This document shows, in pieces, positions 57,824 through 64,000 of a stretch of 64,000 bases of DNA (position 1 is its first letter; each line of letters begins with the position of its first letter). The translations under genes were made by a program, and so were the position numbers. The notes under the pieces are model-generated. The model made no database searches. It was not told the origin of the DNA and saw nothing but the letters and a program-made list of their open reading frames with translations. The stretch spans positions 4,183,375 through 4,247,374 of the forward strand of contig CAIIXF020000005.1 in assembly GCA_903813345.2 (NCBI GenBank), in the 5' to 3' direction. Source of the DNA: Owenia fusiformis. Its lineage: Eukaryota > Annelida > Polychaeta > Sabellida > Oweniidae.

Positions 57824-60800
57824 CTACATCACCCTCTCATAGGTAGTTCTCCTATTCATCCACCTCGTTCCATACTCTGGCTTCCTCTTCTTCTGATGCC
57901 TATGGAACTGTAATCGCTCCTCACACACTGTAAACATCTCTTCTTCCGAGCTACTTCTCTGCTTCTGCCTAAGAGTCACTGCTTCTCCATCTCCCTCTAA
58001 GGCTTGGGTGTCAGCTTGACTCTCCTCAGAAACAGTACACTTCTCTTCCTCGGAGCTACTTCTCCTCTTCGGCTTAAGAGTCTCTGCTCCTTCATCTACA
58101 TCTGGTACCTGGAATCCATCATGACTCGGTCCAACATCTTCGTCCAGGGAGCTCCGCTGTCTCCTGGAGGAGCCACTCGGACTCAGTGTCTCAGCATCAT
58201 CAGGAAAGTCATCTTCATCAGTCTCTGGGATACAAGTAACCTCCTCTTCCTCAGACTGCTGGAAGGTTACCTTCTTGCTTCTCTTACGTCTAGGCTTCCT
58301 CTTCTTCTTCTTTGGACTCTTCTCTAAGGTTGAGCCGTCTTGCCTCAGTCCATCAAATTTAGAGTTGGATCTACTCAACCTGCTCTGGAGTTCTCGAAGC
58401 TCTCCATCGAACACCTCTGGTTCAGAAAAACACATCTGCTGGGAGCCATAGTTGATCACAGCTCTACTAGCTACGAGGAAATCCGTTCCCAAGATTCCAG
58501 CTGTGTTAATATCAGCAATCACCATCTCTATCCACGTTCTTCTCCCCTCTAATACCACTTCAATGGGACAAGAACCATACGTCGCAACAGGGGAACCATC
58601 AGCTTGCACTACAACATCCATCACAGGTTTTAACTTCGGTCGAATTTGGTGTGGAATCCTGTTGAAACTGTCCAGACTCATAAGAGAAACTGTAGCTCCA
58701 CTATCTACCAGGAATTCAGTTGCTACACCACAGATTCTGGCCTTAGCTACCATCCTCCTCACTGTTTGTGCCTTACGCAAGTTGTCAACACTAAGTCTAT
58801 CCAGGTTAAGGAATCTTATCGGTCGAATTGTAGAGTTGCTATTGCTCCCTAGAAGTCTTCTTTGCTCCTCCTCCTCGAGCTTCCGTCTTGGCTTTGGGCA
58901 CTCATAAGACATGTGTCCTCTCCCAGAACAATTATAGCATGTCACCAATGGGCATCTCCTCCTCATATGTCCCTCTTCGCCACAGTTCCTACATGTAAAG
59001 GTCCGAGGAGCTTGGAGTTCTCTTTTCCCCTTGAAGAGCTTCACAGCCTCCTCCATCTCCTTCTTCATCTCTGTGAGGGATTCTCTTATGTGCTCCTTTA
59101 ACTCTTCTTGCAGACCTTGCATCATAGTGAGCAACTTCTCCTCTTCATCCACTGGAACACTGGCAACAGCAACTACATGTCTCGGCTTCTGGCCTTTTCT
59201 GATCCTCTCTGACTCCTGATAGGCCTCTTCCTTCTGGGCCTCTTCAATTGCCTGGTCGAGAGATTTTGGATCCCTACGATGGACTGCGGCTCGCACTTCA
59301 TCATCGGTGATAGCGATTTCGAAGCTCCGTCTTGCCAATCTGTCCTGAGAAGAACGAGGCATCTCTGGAAAGGCCAAGGCAGCTAGCCTCCTTATACTTT
59401 GCCCCAAACTCTGTAAGGACTCCTTCGGCTTCCGGACTCTAGTGTTAAGCTCGGCTTCGTACATAGAGGCTTTGTCCCCTGGTCCAAATCTTTTGGTTAA
59501 GGCCTCTAAAAGATCACCATAAGTGTGTCCTTCTTCTAACTCTTGGACCAGCTGCTGAGCATCACCCCTCAATTGGTTGGTGAGATTCTGCCTCTTTTCC
59601 TCGTCATTCCATCTATTGCTTTCAATACAATTCTGGAAGTGGGCTTTGTAGTCAAGCCAGGGAGTTTTGCCATCAAATAGTTGGGTTGGCTTGATTTTAG
59701 TCTTCCTTCCCTGCTGCGCTGACTCCAAGGCCTTCCCACACATATCCATAGCTTTCTCAGCTAGTTTCACCATTGCCTGCTCATGGTTACTATTGGAGCT
59801 CTCTGCTCTCCTTTCCTCCGCTGTAGGATGAGCCCCAAGGCTCTCTGGAGGAACTTCCACTCTATGGGATGTGGTTGGTTCTTGTTGAAGTCCCCCAGTG
59901 GTAGCCCTTCTATGAGTATTGGACACATTGAGCTTCTCTGGCTCTGCCTTGACATTAGGCTCTGGAGGTAATAATTCCTCTCCAGACATGCGAGGGAGCT
60001 GGTTTGGATCCAACCTTGTGAGCTGAGGAGCCTCATGTCCTCTAGTCTTTGGAGGCAGAGCATTTCTATCTCTCTGCAAATCAACATCTCGACTACATCT
60101 AGTTATTGAATGTGGATCATCTTCTGGAGCAGGCATTCTCTGCTTGAACCCAGATTCATCTATTATACGATCACCATTACTCTTCAGAGAGACTCTATTG
60201 GGCTCTAGCAGCATTGTCGTTTCTGGGAGCAATCTCGACTCTTCATCTTGTGACCATCTAGGTTGCTGCATTTGGACATCTGGTTCCAGATGGAATCTTG
60301 GGGAATAAGGAGGCATCCCTGCTCGGTTAAACATCTCTCTTGGACTTCTTTCAGGTTGAGTCAGAAGAGCTGATCTCGGATCGCCTACCATCTCAACCCT
60401 AGAGGGATTCACCATCCGGGACACCGGTGGAGGAGCTTGGCTCATCTGCCCTAGGGTAGCATTCATCTCTTTCAAGAAAGCCTCCATTCCTTCTCTGCTC
60501 TTCTTAGCCTCCTCTTGACCTTGGTTCACCACTTTCGCCAGTTTACCGAGTTCAACATGGAGACTGACCATCTCTTCAGATTGAACTTGCAGCCTTCTCC
60601 CAACATCTGATCTGAGCGTTCCAAGGCTCCCCTGTATAGCCATAACCTGGGATTGTGTGGAGTCCAACTGTCTCTCGAGGAGTATTTGTTCATCCTTCTG
60701 CCTCTCTGGTATCAGTGTGGAGGTAAGAGGATACTGCCCTCTATGTCTCAGCCTCGCTCCCTCTCCGAATTCTCTTCCAAGGCCAGGGGGTGTACGAACA

Positions 60801-61159
60801 TCTCTCTGGAGCTGAGTTGAAGACCAGTACCCAGTAGTCCCTTCAAGACCAGGATGCATCCTCATCTGCCTCTCTGTGGGTAGTTGTTGGAATCTTCTCT
60901 CTGGAGTCCGCTCAGCTCTGGGGTCATCTGGATCCAAAGGAATTGTGTCATCACCTGCATGCACATAAGGAGCCAACCCGTCTCCTTTGAAGAGCACTGT
61001 AGACTCGAATTGAAACTTGTCGACTGGTGGGGTTGTCCTCACTGCTTCCTCTTGTTCCCTTTTTCCCCGAGAGCCAGTCATCATCATCTCAGTGAGCTTG
61101 GAGTTCTCTTGACCCCTTATCTCTGGGGTACGCTCCAACTTCTGTGACATCTCAGCCAT
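57824..61159 (-). CDS. Gag-protease protein of a non-autonomous LTR element
   Basis: An intact 1,111-residue frame starting 17 bases after the primer site. Features in order: a Pro- and charge-rich N-terminus; a coiled coil (about 155-240); a retrotransposon Gag/capsid-like domain (about 485-650, with LFDGKTPWLDYKAHFQ and RFGPGDKASMYEAEL); two CCHC zinc knuckles (723-736 and 741-754); an aspartic protease with LVDSGATVSL (Asp819) and the later ILGTDFL (889-895); a Lys/Arg-rich block (about 950-963); and an acidic tail with three related RSS(S/L)(E/D)E repeats (about 987-1082). The frame then stops 110 bases before the LTR, with no room for RT or integrase. It probably forms particles and matures them. 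The tail has no counterpart I recognise. Confidence 0.9.
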   Translation of the reverse strand: MAEMSQKLERTPEIRGQENSKLTEMMMTGSRGKREQEEAVRTTPPVDKFQFESTVLFKGDGLAPYVHAGDDTIPLDPDDPRAERTPERRFQQLPTERQMRMHPGLEGTTGYWSSTQLQRDVRTPPGLGREFGEGARLRHRGQYPLTSTLIPERQKDEQILLERQLDSTQSQVMAIQGSLGTLRSDVGRRLQVQSEEMVSLHVELGKLAKVVNQGQEEAKKSREGMEAFLKEMNATLGQMSQAPPPVSRMVNPSRVEMVGDPRSALLTQPERSPREMFNRAGMPPYSPRFHLEPDVQMQQPRWSQDEESRLLPETTMLLEPNRVSLKSNGDRIIDESGFKQRMPAPEDDPHSITRCSRDVDLQRDRNALPPKTRGHEAPQLTRLDPNQLPRMSGEELLPPEPNVKAEPEKLNVSNTHRRATTGGLQQEPTTSHRVEVPPESLGAHPTAEERRAESSNSNHEQAMVKLAEKAMDMCGKALESAQQGRKTKIKPTQLFDGKTPWLDYKAHFQNCIESNRWNDEEKRQNLTNQLRGDAQQLVQELEEGHTYGDLLEALTKRFGPGDKASMYEAELNTRVRKPKESLQSLGQSIRRLAALAFPEMPRSSQDRLARRSFEIAITDDEVRAAVHRRDPKSLDQAIEEAQKEEAYQESERIRKGQKPRHVVAVASVPVDEEEKLLTMMQGLQEELKEHIRESLTEMKKEMEEAVKLFKGKRELQAPRTFTCRNCGEEGHMRRRCPLVTCYNCSGRGHMSYECPKPRRKLEEEEQRRLLGSNSNSTIRPIRFLNLDRLSVDNLRKAQTVRRMVAKARICGVATEFLVDSGATVSLMSLDSFNRIPHQIRPKLKPVMDVVVQADGSPVATYGSCPIEVVLEGRRTWIEMVIADINTAGILGTDFLVASRAVINYGSQQMCFSEPEVFDGELRELQSRLSRSNSKFDGLRQDGSTLEKSPKKKKRKPRRKRSKKVTFQQSEEEEVTCIPETDEDDFPDDAETLSPSGSSRRQRSSLDEDVGPSHDGFQVPDVDEGAETLKPKRRSSSEEEKCTVSEESQADTQALEGDGEAVTLRQKQRSSSEEEMFTVCEERLQFHRHQKKRKPEYGTRWMNRRTTYERVM

Positions 61160-61175
61160 CTTTTAAAGACAACAG

Positions 61176-61193
61176 ATCCCACCGCTGCCACCA
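61176..61193 (-). promoter_or_regulatory. Primer-binding site, tRNA-Leu type
   Basis: The minus strand reads TGGTGGCAGCGGTGGGAT one base inside the 5' LTR. This is complementary to a tRNA 3' end ...ATCCCACCGCTGCCACCA, which matches animal tRNA-Leu (AAG/TAG) acceptor ends as I know them. Confidence 0.8.
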
Positions 61194-61194
61194 A

Positions 61195-63864
61195 TGTCGC
61201 GCCGGGCCGATTCCCAGGAGTACCCTGTATGCAAACTTCAGGAAAGGCCAGGGACGATATAAGGGATCTTGGAGGTGTTATACACGGGTGCCGACCTGGT
61301 TTGGTGGTACGGCAGTTACCTTTCAAAGATGGCAATATAACAATGGTATACAGGGATTTTATAATCTATTCCAACATAAAATAATAGTACAAGTAAATTC
61401 AAAATGTCTATATACAGTTTCAATGTCTCTGTTCAGTTCAGCTTCTTCTAGTTTCTTCAGTCTTCTCTCTACTCTAATAATCCTCTTCACACAAATAACA
61501 CCCTTCTTCAGTGGTCAAAGGAGGAGGAGGATCTGCTCCTCTGAAACTATCTTCACCCTCAAATGGAATTAGTCTCTTGGCCCTCTCTTGGAGTTCCTTC
61601 TGCTCCAACTAGTAAAATGGCCTGAGGAGGATCTGCTCCTCTGAAGCTTTCTCCACTCTCAACTGGGATTCAACATCTGGGAGTTTCTTCTGCTCTAGGT
61701 ATCGTCTCGTCTATATCACGGCTTCAATGTGATATCTATGGAGGAGGAACCACTCGGGAATGTCAATCAAAACTCTGAGATTAGACCCAAGTTATAAATG
61801 CTCCAAATAATCTTCACTGCGCTGTCCTTCAGAGTAGTCTCGTCTCAGAGGAATCGGGGCTCCGCTGAGATAAGACCTGGGATGTAACTGCTCCCAGTAA
61901 ACACACATCAATGTCCCTCAGAGTCTTCTCACCTCGCAGGAATCAGGGCTCCAGGAGTTTTGGTTCCGGAAGTGTAACCTCGGCTCAAGGAGTTATTTTG
62001 TCTCTATACAACTGTCTCGTGGAAGGGGTCCAGGCTCCGGGAGTATCTTCTGCTCGGGGAGTCGCCACTTCACAGGAGAAACCTCTTCTTTTGTACAAGA
62101 CCCTAGCTATTGGAATACCTTCCACTCCAGGAGTCTTCTCGTCTCTATAAAACTGTCTCGTGGAAGGGGTCCAGGCTCCGGGAGTATCTTCTGCTCGGGG
62201 AGTCGCCACTTCACAGGAGAAACCTCTTCTTTTGTACAAGACCCTAGCTACTGGAGTACCTTCCACTCCAGGAGTTGTCTCGTCTCAGGGGAAACCTATG
62301 CTCCTGAACGCAACCCTGGCTATTCGAAGTACCTTCCGCACCGGGAGTCTTCTCGTCTCTATAGTAACCTCGTCACCACAGTAATCTATTCTCAACCTCT
62401 ACTCACACTGTCTCTTGGAAGGAGTCCAGGCTCTGGAGTAACTTCTGCTCAAGGAGTCACCACTTCACAAGAGAGACCACTACAACTTCTACAGAGAATT
62501 AACAACTCTGGAATGTCAATCAAATGGTGAGATTAGACCAGAGCTGCCACTTCTCGATCGTGGAGTACCTCAGTTCCGGGAGTGTAACCTTGGCTCCAAT
62601 GAGAGTAAACCTTGCAACAAAGAAATACCTTGGTTCCGGTAGTGTAACCTCAGTATCTAACTTCTGGAGGAGTCAAATCACCTCGGAGGGTACGTCAAGT
62701 TCAGCAACTTGTATCAATTTCGGATCATCAATAACTCGGAGGAGGAGAAGAAGCAACTCACGAATATCAATCATTAAACTGAGATTAGACGGAGTTGTAT
62801 TCTCAACCCTCGGAGCAAATTCCACTCTAGAATAGATGGAGGAGTAAGCACTCTGAGCTAACAATCCTCAGAGCAGATATTGCTCTCGAATATCAATCAC
62901 AGCTGAGATTAGACAAGAGGTATAACTACTTGGAGCTAGCTATCCTCGGGCAGATGAGGCTCTTAACTAGATGGAGGAGTAATCACTTGGAGCTGGCAAT
63001 CCTCGGAGCAGATACAACTCTCGAATATCAATCACAACTGAGATTAGACAGAGCTGTAACTACTCGGACCAAATATAACCCGGAGGAGATATAACACTTA
63101 AATAATTGGAGGAGTAATCACTCGGAGCAGTGACTCCTCAGAGCAGATATGGCTCTCGAATATCAATCAAACTGAGATTAGACAAGAGCCTTAATTACTC
63201 GGAGGAGGAATTACTTCTTAAAATGACGTCACTTCCAGAAAAATAAAGATGGCCGACCGCTGGGAATTCTGGGAAGAAGAAATCAAAATGGCGGACGGCA
63301 ATATGGCTTCAAACTCAATAATCAAATTGCCAACTCACCTAAAACCAGCTGTTATCTTCTTGTATCTCGCCCAGTCAAAAACGAATGCAAAAACGAATGC
63401 AAAACTGCAGCAAATAATCCAAATAACCTGTAGATTGTCTAATATAGTTCTCAATTCACATTGAACACGCGCCCACATAAAATGATACCAACTGACGAGG
63501 TGTTTCCTCTGCAAAGTCTTGGTTTACTCTGATTTACAGGTCACGATCTCACGCTAAAGTCCAGACATCTCAGGTTGCATCATGGGAAAACTACAACTTA
63601 AGTTGGCGGTAAATTCAAATGAAGCCATCTAATTGGTTGAGCTCTGTTGCTGAGTGCCTAATTATTCTAATTTATTCCACTACAGTCTGCTGATCAAGTA
63701 AACATCCAAGTGCCTATGTGAGATTCTGCACGTAGACACTTTACAATACAATTCTTTAATTACAGTGGACAGAACATGAAATAAAGATGAAATAACACAA
63801 AATCCTGTAAAATAAACGTATCACAAGCCCTAGTACTACTCAGGGGGAATTAAAAATTCCCACA
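61195..63864 (-). repeat. 5' LTR (2,670 bp) of the Gag-protease element
   Basis: Plus-strand ends are tgtcgcgccggg and aattcccaca. Inside is a 141-bp tandem duplication (starting at about 62012 and 62153). There are also degenerate repeats carrying 'aatatcaatca(a)actgagattagac' roughly every 130-140 bp between 62760 and 63190. Short ORFs on both strands have repetitive, low-complexity translations and are not called as genes. Confidence 0.92.
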
Positions 63865-64000
63865 ATATAGTCGCCATCTTAGTTAAGACCTTTGTAATTT
63901 GTCAGGTTTGACTAAAGTCAGATTCTGCTTTTAAGAGCCATTGTAATTCGTGTAATTTGCTTTGATTTGTATTGATAAAACTGATGTAAAACCAGATCTT
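63865..64000. other. Continuation of the interrupted outer sequence
   Basis: Sequence after the target duplication (atat/agtcgccatcttagtt) should be contiguous with 55043 in the empty site. It has no coding and continues past the window edge. Confidence 0.5.

Larger units (their letters stand above)
55044..63864 (-). mobile_element. LTR retrotransposon encoding only Gag-protease, very long LTRs
   Basis: The 8,821-bp element has two 2,670-bp direct repeats with TG...CA ends, a primer site, a polypurine tract and one ORF. It is flanked by atat (55040-55043, 63865-63868), a 4-bp target duplication. The internal region is only 3,481 bp, and the 1,111-residue ORF nearly fills it. No reverse transcriptase, RNase H or integrase is present. 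By eye the LTRs differ at about five positions (for example 55638/61789, 56642/62793, 56759/62910, 56836/62988, 57189/63340), so insertion is recent. Replication must borrow enzymes from an autonomous partner. Confidence 0.9.

Noticed and set aside
58004-61147. Plus-strand ORFs opposite the Gag-protease gene
   Set aside because: All are antisense shadows of the intact 1,111-residue frame.
1-64000. tRNA, rRNA and other structural RNA genes
   Set aside because: I found no tRNA cloverleaf boxes or rRNA-like sequence apart from the tRNA-complementary primer sites of the two LTR elements.

Overview
The window is nuclear DNA from an invertebrate animal. It is AT-rich, with phase-1 introns, exon-shuffled extracellular modules and many transposons. 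Two intronic repeats have a degenerate core unit of about 160 bp closed by a GGAC/GACA microsatellite. That is the layout described for bivalve 'pearl' elements (Helentron-like), so a mollusc is my best guess. It is not proven, because the Gmr1-type retrotransposon lineage was first described in deuterostomes.

Region 1 (482-31169, minus strand) is one very large, incomplete gene. I resolved 48 coding exons by matching GT/AG sites and reading frame (about 9,968 coding bases, roughly 3,322 residues). The 3' end lies left of the window. The protein starts with a signal peptide and one Ig domain. It continues as tandem modules: FN3, first half of a fucolectin/F5-8C-like domain, [WSC-like], PAN/Apple-like, second half of the fucolectin-like domain, EGF. 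Units alternate between a short form without WSC (1, 3, 5) and a long form with WSC (2, 4, 6), followed by more long units (7, 8). All introns are phase 1 except the phase-2 intron inside each WSC-like module. The WSC and PAN modules appear to be inserted inside the fucolectin-like domain in every unit. This suggests a secreted or cell-surface adhesion or recognition protein. Whether it has a transmembrane or kinase/phosphatase tail cannot be seen.

Its introns hold a CACTA-type element (6486-8446), a 1.3 kb foldback (15599-16913), two Helentron/pearl-like elements and several short tandem arrays.

Region 2 (31170-44585) contains no convincing gene. It holds a 1.28 kb element with 9-bp target duplications (34356-35634), a TA-flanked MITE (38453-38814), Tc1-like transposase remnants and related dispersed repeats.

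Region 3 (44586-51656, minus strand) is a complete Ty3/Gypsy element. It has apparently identical 862-bp LTRs, a tRNA-Pro-type primer site and one open 1,648-residue Gag-Pol. Integrase lies upstream of reverse transcriptase, which is the Gmr1 order.

Region 4 (about 52860-64000) is a nest of insertions. A broken MADF-like gene fragment is cut by what looks like the start of an outer LTR element (54367). That element is in turn interrupted by an LTR element (55044-63864) with 2,670-bp LTRs and a single 1,111-residue Gag-protease ORF, without reverse transcriptase or integrase. It looks non-autonomous yet young: I saw about five differences between its LTRs.
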